Source of the DNA: Enterovibrio baiacu
GTDB lineage: Bacteria > Pseudomonadota > Gammaproteobacteria > Enterobacterales > Vibrionaceae
Direction of reading: 5' to 3'
Assembly (NCBI RefSeq): GCF_004120195.1
Contig: NZ_SCHN01000027.1
Coordinates: forward strand, 7,682-71,681
DNA length: 64,000 bases
Made by a program: the position numbers and the translations under genes. Of this stretch, positions 20,553 to 29,285 are shown one piece after another. Each line of letters opens with the position of its first letter. The first letter of the stretch is position 1. The notes under the pieces were generated by a model, which was not told where the DNA came from, did not search any database, and worked only from the letters and a program-made list of their open reading frames with translations.

Positions 20553-21839
20553 CTACTGTTTCTCGCGTGCTATAGCGCGGTAGCCGATGTCATCGCGGTG
20601 GAACATACCATTCCAGCTAATTTGCGATGCAAGTGCATAAGCGCGCTGCTGAGCGTCTGATACGCTGTCGCCCATGGCGGTGGCGCACAATACACGACCG
20701 CCTGCCGTCACGACGTTACCGTCTTTCTCTGCCGTTCCAGCATGGAAGACTTTCGCACTGTCGGAGGATTCAGTAGACAGACCGGAAATCACGTCGCCTT
20801 TGTTGTAAGACGCTGGGTATCCACCTGCTGCGAGTACAACACCGATCGACGCGCGTGGATCCCACTTAGATTCAACCGTATCAAGCTTGCCTGCAACTGC
20901 TGCTTGGCAAAGTGCAACCAAGTCGGATTGAAGACGCAACATGATAGGTTGGGTTTCTGGGTCACCAAAGCGGCAGTTGTATTCAATCACTTTTGGTGTA
21001 CCGTCAGCCATGATCATCAAGCCTGCGTAAAGGAAGCCCGTGTACGGGTTACCTTCGGCTGCCATACCGCGAACGGTAGGGAAGATCACTTCGTTCATCA
21101 CACGCTCGTGAATTTCAGGGGTAACAACCGGTGCTGGGCTATACGCGCCCATGCCGCCAGTGTTTGGTCCTGTGTCGCCATTGCCCACGCGTTTGTGGTC
21201 TTGGCTGGTGGCCATTGGCAACACGTTCTCACCATCAACCATCACGATGAAGCTGGCTTCTTCGCCATCAAGGAACTCTTCAACCACCACACGGTGACCG
21301 GCTTCACCAAATGCATTGCCCGCCAGCATGTCGCGGATCGCGTCTTCCGCTTCTTCCAAGGTCATCGCAACGATAACGCCTTTACCTGCGGCAAGGCCGT
21401 CAGCTTTAACGACAATAGGTGCGCCTTTTTCACGGACGTACGCCAATGCGGGCTCAATCTCGGTGAAGTTTTGGTAATCCGCAGACGGGATGGCATGGCG
21501 AGCCAAGAAATCCTTGGTGAAAGCTTTTGAGCCTTCAAGCTGAGCAGCGGCTTGTGTTGGGCCAAAGATGGCGAGGTTGTCTGCTTGGAAGGCATCAACC
21601 ACACCCAGCACCAAAGGTACTTCAGGGCCAACGATCGTCAATGCCACGTTTTTTGACTTAGCAAAATCAACAAGACCTGCAATGTCTTCAACGTCGATAG
21701 CGACATTTTCAAGTTTTGGTTCTAGCGCAGTGCCTGCGTTTCCTGGTGCAACAAAAACCGTTTCAACATTTGCAGATTGAGCGGCTTTCCATGCAAGTGC
21801 ATGCTCACGACCACCGCCACCAATAACAAGGATGTTCAT
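20553..21839 (-). CDS. purD: Phosphoribosylamine--glycine ligase
   Basis: ATP-grasp enzyme that joins glycine to phosphoribosylamine in purine synthesis. The 428 residues begin MNILVIGGGGREHALAW and contain IVVKADGLAAGKGV (ATP loop) and CRFGDPETQPIM (metal binding); the end is IGYRAIAREKQ. The ATG at 21839 gives the conserved N terminus; earlier in-frame starts are not credible. It is the second gene of purHD, 124 bases after purH on the minus strand. Confidence 0.97.
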   Translation of the reverse strand: MNILVIGGGGREHALAWKAAQSANVETVFVAPGNAGTALEPKLENVAIDVEDIAGLVDFAKSKNVALTIVGPEVPLVLGVVDAFQADNLAIFGPTQAAAQLEGSKAFTKDFLARHAIPSADYQNFTEIEPALAYVREKGAPIVVKADGLAAGKGVIVAMTLEEAEDAIRDMLAGNAFGEAGHRVVVEEFLDGEEASFIVMVDGENVLPMATSQDHKRVGNGDTGPNTGGMGAYSPAPVVTPEIHERVMNEVIFPTVRGMAAEGNPYTGFLYAGLMIMADGTPKVIEYNCRFGDPETQPIMLRLQSDLVALCQAAVAGKLDTVESKWDPRASIGVVLAAGGYPASYNKGDVISGLSTESSDSAKVFHAGTAEKDGNVVTAGGRVLCATAMGDSVSDAQQRAYALASQISWNGMFHRDDIGYRAIAREKQ

Positions 21840-21963
21840 ATTTTTGCGTTCCCTCTTTCTTTTAAGGCGTAGCGCGCTTAAAAAGGCAAAAACGTAAGTG
21901 TGGATAGATGTGCAGTCTCTTCGTGACACTGCACATCATGGGCTATTTGTGTGCGACTGTCTC

Positions 21964-23556
21964 TTAGTGACGGAAGTGACGCATGCCCGTGAAGACCATT
22001 GCCATGCCGTGCTCGTCAGCGGCTGCCACCACTTCGTCATCACGCATAGAGCCGCCTGGTTGAATCACACAGGTGATACCGGCTTCAGCGGCAGCATCGA
22101 TGCCATCGCGGAATGGGAAGAAGGCATCTGATGCCATCACGCTACCCGCAACTTCCAAATTCTCATCAGCCGCTTTAATGCCTGCAATTTTCGCCGAGTA
22201 AACGCGGCTCATTTGGCCTGCACCTACGCCGATGGTCATGTTGCCTTTTGCGTAGACGATGGCGTTTGATTTCACGTACTTCGCCACTTTCCAGCAGAAC
22301 AGTGCATCGCGAAGTTCTTCTTCCGTCGGCTGACGCTTAGAGACCACTTTCAAGTCATCCAGTGACACCATGCCTTGGTCGCGGTCTTGCACCAACAAAC
22401 CACCGTTAACGCGTTTCACGTCGAAGCCCGTGGTTTGTGTGCTCCATTGGCCACATACCAACAGGCGAACGTTTTTCTTCGCGCTGACAACGTCAGAAGC
22501 GGCTGCTGAAACAGACGGTGCAATGATGACTTCCACGAACTGACGGTCAACAATCGCTTGTGCAGTTTCCGCATCCAGCTCACGGTTAAAGGCGATGATG
22601 CCGCCAAATGCCGACGTAGGGTCGGTTTTGTAAGCGCGATCGTACGCTTCAAGCAGGTTGTCGCCGAGCGCCACGCCACATGGGTTGGCGTGCTTAACGA
22701 TAACGCATGCTGGCTCAACGAACTCTTTCACACACTCAAGTGCCGCGTCGGTATCAGCGATGTTGTTGTAAGACAGCGCTTTACCTTGAAGCTGGGTCGC
22801 AGTAGAAACGGATGCTTCTTCTGGGTTCGCTTCTGTGTAGAAGGCGGCAGCTTGGTGGCTGTTCTCGCCATAGCGCATGTCTTGTTTTTTAATGAACTGC
22901 TGGTTGAAGGTGCGTGGGAATGCTGATTCTTCATCGCCTTCTTTGTTATCGCCATACGAAGGCACCATGGTGCCGAAGTAGTTCGCGATCATGCCATCGT
23001 AGGCTGCAGTGTGTTCGAACGCAGAAATCGCTAAATCAAAGCGCGTTTTCAGCGTAAGCGAGCCACCGTTCGCGTCCAATTCAGTCAGCACGCGACCATA
23101 ATCAGAAGCGTTAACCACGATGGTGACATCTTTGTGGTTTTTAGCAGCAGAGCGCACCATGGTAGGGCCACCGATGTCGATGTTCTCAACCGCATCTTCT
23201 AGCGTACAGCCTTCTTTTGCGACAGTTTCTGCGAATGGATAAAGGTTGACGACCACCATGTCGATAGGTGCGATACCGTGCTCGTTCATGATGTTGTCAT
23301 CGGTGTCACGACGGCCCAAAATGCCACCGTGTACTTTCGGATGCAGGGTCTTAACGCGTCCGTCCATCATTTCTGGAAAACCGGTATAATCTGAAACTTC
23401 AGTCACCGCGAGACCTTGCTCTGCCAGTAAGCGAGCAGTACCGCCGGTGGAGAGGATATCTACACCTTTTTCCGCGAGGGCCTTGGCAAATTCAACAATG
23501 CCAGTTTTGTCAGATACGCTAATCAATGCGCGACGAATAGGACGAGCGTTTTCCAT
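21964..23556 (-). CDS. purH: Bifunctional AICAR transformylase/IMP cyclohydrolase
   Basis: Catalyses the last two steps of IMP synthesis. The 530-residue protein has the N-terminal IMP cyclohydrolase (MGS-like) domain, [18 protein letters not shown] to about residue 200, and the C-terminal transformylase domain, with the catalytic Lys-His pair in [13 protein letters not shown] and the end [17 protein letters not shown]. The ATG at 23556 gives the usual N terminus; another in-frame ATG lies nine bases earlier but has AAAGAG too close. The leader upstream has a PurR-like site, a palindrome and a long hairpin (listed separately). It is divergent from zntR. Confidence 0.97.
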   Translation of the reverse strand: MENARPIRRALISVSDKTGIVEFAKALAEKGVDILSTGGTARLLAEQGLAVTEVSDYTGFPEMMDGRVKTLHPKVHGGILGRRDTDDNIMNEHGIAPIDMVVVNLYPFAETVAKEGCTLEDAVENIDIGGPTMVRSAAKNHKDVTIVVNASDYGRVLTELDANGGSLTLKTRFDLAISAFEHTAAYDGMIANYFGTMVPSYGDNKEGDEESAFPRTFNQQFIKKQDMRYGENSHQAAAFYTEANPEEASVSTATQLQGKALSYNNIADTDAALECVKEFVEPACVIVKHANPCGVALGDNLLEAYDRAYKTDPTSAFGGIIAFNRELDAETAQAIVDRQFVEVIIAPSVSAAASDVVSAKKNVRLLVCGQWSTQTTGFDVKRVNGGLLVQDRDQGMVSLDDLKVVSKRQPTEEELRDALFCWKVAKYVKSNAIVYAKGNMTIGVGAGQMSRVYSAKIAGIKAADENLEVAGSVMASDAFFPFRDGIDAAAEAGITCVIQPGGSMRDDEVVAAADEHGMAMVFTGMRHFRH

Positions 23557-23589
23557 TGCTACCATCTCTTTAACTGTGGGGATAGGATA

Positions 23590-23626
23590 TTTGGCAAAAT
23601 GGTCAATGTGAGACCATTTTGCCAAA
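23590..23626 (-). promoter_or_regulatory. Long inverted repeat in the purH leader
   Basis: Perfect 15-base arms TTTGGCAAAATGGTC (23590-23604) and GACCATTTTGCCAAA (23612-23626) with a 7-base loop. On the purH strand it lies about 34-70 bases before the start codon and has no T run, so it is not a normal terminator. It could be an mRNA-stabilising stem or a protein-binding site. Confidence 0.7.
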
Positions 23627-23631
23627 GACCC

Positions 23632-23647
23632 AGACACCGCGGTGTCT
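23632..23647. promoter_or_regulatory. 16-base perfect palindrome AGACACCGCGGTGTCT
   Basis: A gapless dyad of 8+8 bases, next to the purH leader hairpin and between purH and the divergent zntR. The form is that of a binding site for a dimeric regulator; no known family is recognised by eye. Confidence 0.6.
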
Positions 23648-23684
23648 CATGTTGGAATGGCGCACATTCTAACCTAATTTAGTG

Positions 23685-23700
23685 ACGCAATCGATTGCTT
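23685..23700 (-). promoter_or_regulatory. PurR-like operator of purHD
   Basis: Read on the plus strand, ACGCAATCGATTGCTT matches 13 of 16 bases of the E. coli PurR consensus ACGCAAACGTTTGCGT, with the central CG kept. It lies about 130 bases before purH, a position suited to repression of the purH promoter (a -10-like TAGAAT lies just downstream on the minus strand, near 23670). It is also about 37 bases before zntR. Confidence 0.65.
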
Positions 23701-23736
23701 TTATGGTTTTGTCACAGAATACGGAAGAAATGATTC

Positions 23737-24147
23737 ATGAAAATGTTGCAGATTGGGCAGCTCGCTAAACGGGCTGGCGTGTCAGGGGATACGTTGCGTT
23801 TTTATGAGAAAGTGGGGCTCCTCCAACCCGCTTCGCGCAGTGAAAGCGGCTACCGCCTTTATGATGAAGATGCTGTGTCGCGTATTCACTTCATATTGAA
23901 AGCAAAACGCATCGGCCTCACCCTTGAAGAGATTCAAGAGTTACTGGATATTCGCCTTGAAGCCAGCCAACACAGCTGTGCGGAAGTCAAAGGCATCACG
24001 CAAAAGAAACTGAACGAAATCGACCAGAAAATTGCCGAACTTACGCAAATTCGCATTGCATTGAAAAAACTCAATGATGCATGTTGCGGTCACGTGGATG
24101 ATGACGCGAGCCATTGCTCAATACTTGAAGCGTTAGCGGATGATTAA
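23737..24147 (+). CDS. zntR: Zn(II)-responsive MerR-family regulator ZntR
   Basis: MerR-type activator that in E. coli switches on the zinc exporter gene zntA. The 136 residues show the N-terminal winged helix (IGQLAKRAGVSGDTLRFYEK), a dimerisation coil and a C-terminal metal site. The metal ligands typical of ZntR are present: C81, C116, C117, H119 and C127, in NDACCGH and SHCSILEAL. This distinguishes it from CueR. zntA is not in the window. The start at 23737 has GGAAG nine bases upstream; an ATG two codons later is possible. Confidence 0.92.
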   Translation: MKMLQIGQLAKRAGVSGDTLRFYEKVGLLQPASRSESGYRLYDEDAVSRIHFILKAKRIGLTLEEIQELLDIRLEASQHSCAEVKGITQKKLNEIDQKIAELTQIRIALKKLNDACCGHVDDDASHCSILEALADD

Positions 24148-24191
24148 CGGGTTTCTCTGTCCAAAACTTTGAAGGTATTTGTAGCTGTAAT

Positions 24192-24220
24192 AAAAAAGCG
24201 AGCTCAGAAGGCTCGCTTTT
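24192..24220. terminator. Bidirectional terminator between zntR and tpx
   Basis: AAAAGCGAGC (24194-24203), loop TCAGAAG, GCTCGCTTTT (24211-24220). It stands between two convergent genes; the A run on the left serves as the T run for tpx. Confidence 0.88.
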
Positions 24221-24244
24221 ATGTAGAACATGCCAAAACTTACG

Positions 24245-24748
24245 TTATGCAGACAAGGCTGCGAGTGCTGCGTCATAGTTTGGTTCATCACCCAACTCAC
24301 CGACCAGCTCAACATACGTGACAACACCGCCTTCATTTAACACCACAACGGCACGTGCTGCTAAATCGCGCAGCGGCCCTTCAGCAATCAATAGGCCATA
24401 GTCTTTTAAAAACGCAGGGCTGCGGAACGTCGAAGCGTGTTGAACGTTATTAAGGCCTTCTAGCTCGCAAAAACGGCTTACAGCAAAAGGCAGATCCGCA
24501 GAAACACACACCACTTTGGTGTTACTGGTGGAAGCGGCTTTTTCATTGAATGCGCGTACGCTGCTTGCACAGGTTGGCGTATCAATGCTTGGGAAAATGT
24601 TGAGCACGACTTTGTTGCCACGCAGACTTTCCAGTGTGAGATCAGACAGATCGGCAGCAGTCAGAGAGAACGCAGGAGCAGGGGCACCTGTCGCGGGGAG
24701 TGAACCAGAAAGTGGAAGAGGCTGTCCGTGAAAGGTAACGTGTGACAT
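24245..24748 (-). CDS. tpx: Thiol peroxidase
   Basis: Thioredoxin-dependent 2-Cys peroxiredoxin that reduces hydrogen peroxide and alkyl hydroperoxides. The 167 residues match the family. The peroxidatic cysteine is C60 in SIDTPTCASSVRAFN and the resolving one C94 in SRFCELEGLNN; a further C81 is seen. The N terminus MSHVTFHGQPLPLSG is typical. The ATG at 24748 has AAGGAACCCACC before it. It is divergent from ppnP; the 260-base gap between them carries no further gene. Confidence 0.97.
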   Translation of the reverse strand: MSHVTFHGQPLPLSGSLPATGAPAPAFSLTAADLSDLTLESLRGNKVVLNIFPSIDTPTCASSVRAFNEKAASTSNTKVVCVSADLPFAVSRFCELEGLNNVQHASTFRSPAFLKDYGLLIAEGPLRDLAARAVVVLNEGGVVTYVELVGELGDEPNYDAALAALSA

Positions 24749-25008
24749 GGTGGGTTCCTTGTTAATGAAAACGCGAATGATTGGTAAGTCTGGCACATGC
24801 AGCGAATACCAAGTGTATAAAATACGTGATACGGCCTAAGACTCTGATTTGGTTCTCTTCGTCACGAGATATAAATAGTGTTTGGGAACGTAAAAAGAGT
24901 GTGGTAGCGTCAGGGTAAACCGAAAGGATACGTACCCCGAATATAGCGCAGTGACAAACACACACCTTGCCATCGAATGGGTACATCACAAGAGAAGTAA
25001 GGACAAAG

Positions 25009-25287
25009 ATGTTAAAGGTAAACGAATATTTTGATGGTGGCGTGAAGTCCATCAGCTTTGAAAACAAAGGCCCATTGAGCGTGGGCGTGATGGAAGTGGG
25101 CGAGTACACCTTTGGTACGGCTGCACCTGAACGCATGAAAGTGGTTAAAGGCGAGCTTACCGTGAAGCTTCCTGGCCACATCGAATGGGAAACCTTCGGC
25201 GCAGGCGATGACTTTGAAGTACCTGGTGAGTCGTCTTTCCAAGTGAAAGTAGAGCAAACCACGGCATACCTGTGTGAGTACCTGTAA
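25009..25287 (+). CDS. ppnP: Pyrimidine/purine nucleoside phosphorylase PpnP
   Basis: Small cupin-fold phosphorylase (formerly DUF1255/YaiE) that cleaves several nucleosides with phosphate. The 92 residues match E. coli Ppn[34 protein letters not shown] and the end TTAYLCEYL. Earlier in-frame starts add residues foreign to the family, while the ATG at 25009 has TAAGGACAAAG. It is a single gene with its own terminator. Confidence 0.95.
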   Translation: MLKVNEYFDGGVKSISFENKGPLSVGVMEVGEYTFGTAAPERMKVVKGELTVKLPGHIEWETFGAGDDFEVPGESSFQVKVEQTTAYLCEYL

Positions 25288-25324
25288 GCGCTAATTGCTT
25301 GATGACTTATAGGTATTTACGATG

Positions 25325-25354
25325 AAAAAAAGCGCCATTGTTGGCGCTTTTTTT
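25325..25354. terminator. Terminator of ppnP (works both ways)
   Basis: AAAAAAAGCGCC, loop ATTGTT, GGCGCTTTTTTT, 40 bases after the ppnP stop. The glycosyltransferase gene on the minus strand ends 47 bases to the right and can use the A run as its T run. Confidence 0.92.
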
Positions 25355-25400
25355 GTGCTCGGCGGGTTGGACTGTGTTATCCGACCATAAACGCGAAAGG

Positions 25401-26564
25401 TTAAAGAGCTCTCAAATAGATCTCTTCAAGCTTGTCTGCGTGCCCTTGCATTGAAAAGTGCTCAACAGCGCGCAAATAACCCTCTTGTGCGTTTTTCTCA
25501 ATCAGCGCAGGGTTATCTAAGTACAGTTTAAGGCCAGCAGCAATAGATTGCGGATCTTGGGGCGCGCAATACACACCGGTTTCTTCCAATATCTCAGGCA
25601 ATGCCCCTGTGTTTGATGCCACGATGGCGCAATGCTGTGCCATGGCTTCAATGGCCGTTAAGCCAAAAGCCTCGTTCCAATAGGGCAGGCAAACAACCTG
25701 AATTTCTTCTAACAGTGTCGGCACATTCTTGCGATACCCAGCAAGATGAACGCGATCTGCAAACATTGAAGAGCTGGCTTTCTCTTGCAGCTTGTTAGAA
25801 AAATCTTCATCTGCGCCTTCATCAGGGCTAAGGCCACCAATCAACACTAAGTGTGTATCGGGGTAATCAGCCGCGATCAATTCAAACCCTGCCAGTAAAT
25901 CAGCCTGACCTTTGCCATCACAAATACGACCGACGGAGCCGATAAAAGTGGTGTCGTGAGAAAGACCGTATTCGTCGGCTAACAGGTGAGGGCGACGTTC
26001 CTCACTGAAGGTTTTCTTTTCAATGTAGGTGCCCAGCCATAACCGTTCGATTTTGTTTTCGGCGACGGGCAGTGCCTTGATATTACGCTGGTAGGTTTCA
26101 TTACTGATTGAAAGTACCTGATCTACGTGCCCATAGACCCAACGGTGGTAGATGTCTTTTTTCGGGCGTTTAACACCCATGTGCTCAGTAAATAAGGTAT
26201 ATCGACGGGTTAGAAGGCTCAGCAAGGCTGAAATCAGAATATCGCCAGACTTATGGCAATGAACGATCTGAACATGGTTGGCTTTGAGCCAAGTGTTGAG
26301 CGCGAAAAGCGTTGGGCCAAACAGGGCTGCTTTTTTCGGCACGGTAAACACATCCATGCCTGCCTCTTTCATGGCATGGGCTACGCGGGAGTTTTCTGAT
26401 GCTAGCCCAAACACGCGATAACCTTTATCGATGAACTCTTTACCCATGCGTGAGGGGTACATTTCGAGGCCGCCCCAGCCAGTGGAAAGACAGATATGCA
26501 AGATGGCAGGTTTATCTTGGTTGCTCATCTTTTGGGTGTCGCTGGTGGCGTTGGTGTGCCCCAT
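25401..26564 (-). CDS. Glycosyltransferase family 4 protein
   Basis: Predicted retaining glycosyltransferase with GT-B fold, 387 residues. The N-terminal half has LHICLSTGWGGLEMYPSRMG (acceptor domain) and IVHCHKSGDILIS. The C-terminal half has the donor-binding segment FIGSVGRICDGKGQADLL and the EX7E motif EAFGLTAIEAMAQ. It resembles lipopolysaccharide or capsule glycosyltransferases, but donor and acceptor are unknown. The ATG at 26564 is chosen because GGAGAG lies six bases before it; other starts lie six codons earlier and twelve later. It is alone between ppnP and fis, with no other envelope-sugar gene nearby. Confidence 0.9.
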   Translation of the reverse strand: MGHTNATSDTQKMSNQDKPAILHICLSTGWGGLEMYPSRMGKEFIDKGYRVFGLASENSRVAHAMKEAGMDVFTVPKKAALFGPTLFALNTWLKANHVQIVHCHKSGDILISALLSLLTRRYTLFTEHMGVKRPKKDIYHRWVYGHVDQVLSISNETYQRNIKALPVAENKIERLWLGTYIEKKTFSEERRPHLLADEYGLSHDTTFIGSVGRICDGKGQADLLAGFELIAADYPDTHLVLIGGLSPDEGADEDFSNKLQEKASSSMFADRVHLAGYRKNVPTLLEEIQVVCLPYWNEAFGLTAIEAMAQHCAIVASNTGALPEILEETGVYCAPQDPQSIAAGLKLYLDNPALIEKNAQEGYLRAVEHFSMQGHADKLEEIYLRAL

Positions 26565-26719
26565 TTGTGTCTCTCCAATCATGCGTAAAGGCCGAGCGAT
26601 TTAGGGGAAGAGTATATACCCAAACTACATCAAAATGCAGGGTTCAGCGCTTCTCATCACGTTCAATTAGAAGAGAAAAATCGAAGGAAGAAGGGGATGT
26701 ATTTTGAGGTGGGAGAAAC

Positions 26720-26757
26720 AACAAAGGCCAAGCTTTAGAAGCTTGGCCTTTGTTTTA
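26720..26757 (-). terminator. Terminator of dusB-fis
   Basis: 15-base arms ACAAAGGCCAAGCTT (26721-26735) and AAGCTTGGCCTTTGT (26739-26753) with a 3-base loop, about 25 bases after the fis stop. It is a strong stem but the minus-strand T run is short (TGTTTCTCCC); the plus-strand side has TTTT. Confidence 0.75.
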
Positions 26758-26778
26758 AAACTGTTTATATAGCCGAAC

Positions 26779-27075
26779 TTAGTTCATGCCGTATTTTTTC
26801 AGTTTCTTACGCAGAGTACCACGGTTGATACCCATCATGGTTGCTGCGCGAGTTTGGTTACCGCGCGTGTATTGCATGATGGTGTCTAGCAGTGGCTGCT
26901 CAACTTCTGCCAGTACCAGCTCGTACAGGTCATTGACTTCCTGGCCATTCAACTGCGCTAGGTAGTTTTTCAGGGAGGCTTTTACTGAGTCACGCAGTGG
27001 CTTCTGGGTGATTTGATCTTGTGAAGTCACAGTAGTCACTGTCAATGCTTCTGAAGTCAGGTTTTGTTCGAACAT
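26779..27075 (-). CDS. fis: DNA-binding protein Fis
   Basis: Nucleoid protein and regulator of rRNA promoters, inversion and recombination, abundant in early growth. The 98 residues are almost those of enteric Fis: [16 protein letters not shown] at the start and the C-terminal helix-turn-helix [20 protein letters not shown]. It follows dusB by 23 bases on the same transcript, the conserved dusB-fis arrangement, and is followed by a strong terminator. Confidence 0.99.
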   Translation of the reverse strand: MFEQNLTSEALTVTTVTSQDQITQKPLRDSVKASLKNYLAQLNGQEVNDLYELVLAEVEQPLLDTIMQYTRGNQTRAATMMGINRGTLRKKLKKYGMN

Positions 27076-27098
27076 ACTCTGTCAGCTCTTCTCGTATT

Positions 27099-28064
27099 TT
27101 ATGCAACGTTTACGAAATAATCTTGCAGCGCATCGATCTGCTGGTTGGCGTCTTCGATTGCGTTGAAAGTCCGGCGAAAATCGCCAATTACGTCATGTTC
27201 TTTCAGGTACCATCCCACGTGTTTACGTGCGATACGCAGCCCTTTGAGTTCACCATAAAACTGGTGTAGCTCTTGTACATGACCTAACAAAATTGCTTTT
27301 ACCTCTTCCATTGGCGGAGCAGCAAGCTCTTCGCCTGTGTCGAGGTAGTGTTGGATTTCTCTGAAAATCCATGGACGCCCTTGTGCAGGGCGACCGATCA
27401 TTAAGGCATCTGCACCTGTGTATTCCAGCACGTGTTTCGCTTTCTGAGGGGTATCAATATCTCCGTTGGCGATAACGGGAATAGAAATAGCCTCTTTAAC
27501 GGCACGAATGCTGTCGTACTCAGCTTCCCCTTTATACATACAAGCGCGTGTACGACCGTGTAGGGCCAACGCTTGAATGCCGCAGTCTTCCGCCAGTTTG
27601 GCAATCTGGAGGCAGTTTTTGTTCTCCGGATCCCATCCTGTCCGTGTTTTCAGGGTGACGGGAACATCAACCGCTGCAACAACTGCTTTCAGGATTTGCT
27701 CAATGATGTCAGGTCGGGTCAGCAATGCTGAACCAGCCAGTTTCTTATTGACCTTTTTTGCCGGGCAACCCATGTTGATATCGACGATCTGAGCGCCATT
27801 CTCAACACAGTAACGCGCGGCATCTGCCATCAATGCAGGTTCTGCACCAGCAATCTGAACAGAACGAATCCCTTTTTCATCGAGATGAACCATCCGATTC
27901 ATCGATTTGGCTGTGTGCCACATCGCTGGGTTGGAAGACATCATTTCACTCACAGCCATACCTGCGCCGTGGCTAAGGCATAGCTCGCGAAATGGCCTAT
28001 CAGTTACGCCAGCCATAGGCGCGACGATAAGGGTGTTTTCCAGTTTGTATGGTCCGATCTGCAA
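27099..28064 (-). CDS. dusB: tRNA-dihydrouridine synthase B
   Basis: FMN enzyme that reduces uridine 17 in the tRNA D loop. Family motifs: VAPMAGVTDRPFRELC, DINMGCPAKKVNKKLAGSALL (catalytic cysteine in the GCPA part; split between K and K), LHGRTRACMYKGEAEYD and ALMIGRPAQGRPWIF. I place the start at the TTG at 28064: it gives MQIGPYKLENTLIVAPMAG and exactly 321 residues, as in E. coli, and has GAAGG seven bases upstream. ATG starts up to 22 codons earlier exist but add foreign residues and lack good ribosome sites. It is cotranscribed with fis. Confidence 0.95.
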   Translation of the reverse strand: MQIGPYKLENTLIVAPMAGVTDRPFRELCLSHGAGMAVSEMMSSNPAMWHTAKSMNRMVHLDEKGIRSVQIAGAEPALMADAARYCVENGAQIVDINMGCPAKKVNKKLAGSALLTRPDIIEQILKAVVAAVDVPVTLKTRTGWDPENKNCLQIAKLAEDCGIQALALHGRTRACMYKGEAEYDSIRAVKEAISIPVIANGDIDTPQKAKHVLEYTGADALMIGRPAQGRPWIFREIQHYLDTGEELAAPPMEEVKAILLGHVQELHQFYGELKGLRIARKHVGWYLKEHDVIGDFRRTFNAIEDANQQIDALQDYFVNVA

Positions 28065-28211
28065 GGGATTACCTTCTATGTCAGCAAGGGCGCGCATTTT
28101 ACGCATTTTTTCCCAGTCTGAAAAGGCCAATATTTGAGCGTTTTATCTTGATTTTATAAAAAGCCATGTAATTCAATTTTTTAGTACAAAAATTGCTCAG
28201 TTATCACCGAG

Positions 28212-29096
28212 TTAGGCCTTTTGACCCGTAATACGGCACCATTCTTCTTTCACAATGATGTCGTCAATGGTCAATTCATCGCGATAACAGTCGGCTACTG
28301 ACTCTGCTTGCGTATCCAAAACGCCTGACATGGCCAGTTTACCGTTTGGCATCATCAAGCTTTTGATCACTGGCGATAGCTCGCGTAATGGACCCGCTAG
28401 GATGTTTGCTACCACGATTTCGGCTTGTAGGTTGTCTGGCTGATCTTTCGGAAGATACAACTCAAGACGGTCTGCCACGCCATTGCGCTCTGCGTTGTCT
28501 TTCGAAGCTTGAAGCGCTTGCGGGTCGATATCGATACCGATCACTTTCTCTGCACCAAGAAGCAGTGCAGCCAATGACAAAATGCCTGAACCACAACCGA
28601 AGTCGATCACGGTTTTGCCAGCAAGATCTTGGCCATCTAGCCACTCTAGGCAAAGTGCGGTGGTTGGGTGTGTACCCGTACCAAACGCAAGACCCGGATC
28701 GAGCATGATGTTCACGGCATTTGGATCGGGTGTATCACACCAGCTTGGGCAAACCCAAAGACGCTGACCAAATTGCATTGGCTTGAAGTTATCCATCCAA
28801 GCGCGCTCCCAGTCTTTATCTTCTAACTGCTCTACCTTGTAGGCAAAGTCATCAGCCAGAAGTGGGCTCGCTTTTAGGATCGCCAGTACTGCGTCCATAT
28901 CCGTTTCTGCATCGTAAAGCGCCAGAATGTCGGTTTCACCCCACAGGCGAGTTTCACCTGGGAGAGGTTCAAAAACAGGCGTGTCTTTCGCGTCGAGGAA
29001 AGTGACAGACAACGCGCCCGCTTCTTCCATCAGCATGTCACCGATAGTTTCTGCGTTCTCGATGGTTGCATTCAGTTTGATTTGAATCCAAGGCAT
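28212..29096 (-). CDS. prmA: Ribosomal protein L11 methyltransferase
   Basis: Methylates several amino groups of L11, using S-adenosylmethionine. The 294-residue protein has the N-terminal substrate-binding domain ([16 protein letters not shown]) and the Rossmann methyltransferase domain with [19 protein letters not shown] and [15 protein letters not shown]. Its target gene rplK lies in the same window, but it is not cotranscribed. The gene order panF-prmA-dusB-fis is that of enteric bacteria. Confidence 0.97.
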   Translation of the reverse strand: MPWIQIKLNATIENAETIGDMLMEEAGALSVTFLDAKDTPVFEPLPGETRLWGETDILALYDAETDMDAVLAILKASPLLADDFAYKVEQLEDKDWERAWMDNFKPMQFGQRLWVCPSWCDTPDPNAVNIMLDPGLAFGTGTHPTTALCLEWLDGQDLAGKTVIDFGCGSGILSLAALLLGAEKVIGIDIDPQALQASKDNAERNGVADRLELYLPKDQPDNLQAEIVVANILAGPLRELSPVIKSLMMPNGKLAMSGVLDTQAESVADCYRDELTIDDIIVKEEWCRITGQKA

Positions 29097-29199
29097 GGTT
29101 TCTTCGCTTATCGTTTAGCTACATTTTTAGGGGGCGGAGTCTAGCATAAAAAGTAGTCACTCGGGATAGGCAAGATATTCGTCACGGATAAGAAAACCA

Positions 29200-29228
29200 T
29201 AAAAAAACGGGTAGCCAGGCTACCCGTT
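29200..29228 (-). terminator. Terminator of yhdT-panF
   Basis: On the minus strand AACGGGTAGC, loop CTG, GCTACCCGTT, then seven T. It lies 58 bases after the panF stop. Confidence 0.9.
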
Positions 29229-29285
29229 GTCTGTTTTTACCCTTATGCCCATGTATGCACTTGGTATCTTGGGCGATAAGTGTCG

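Noticed and set aside
20742-21530. 262-codon frame antisense to purD
   Set aside because: Shadow of the strongly conserved purD; composition is rich in histidine and cysteine as usual for antisense frames.
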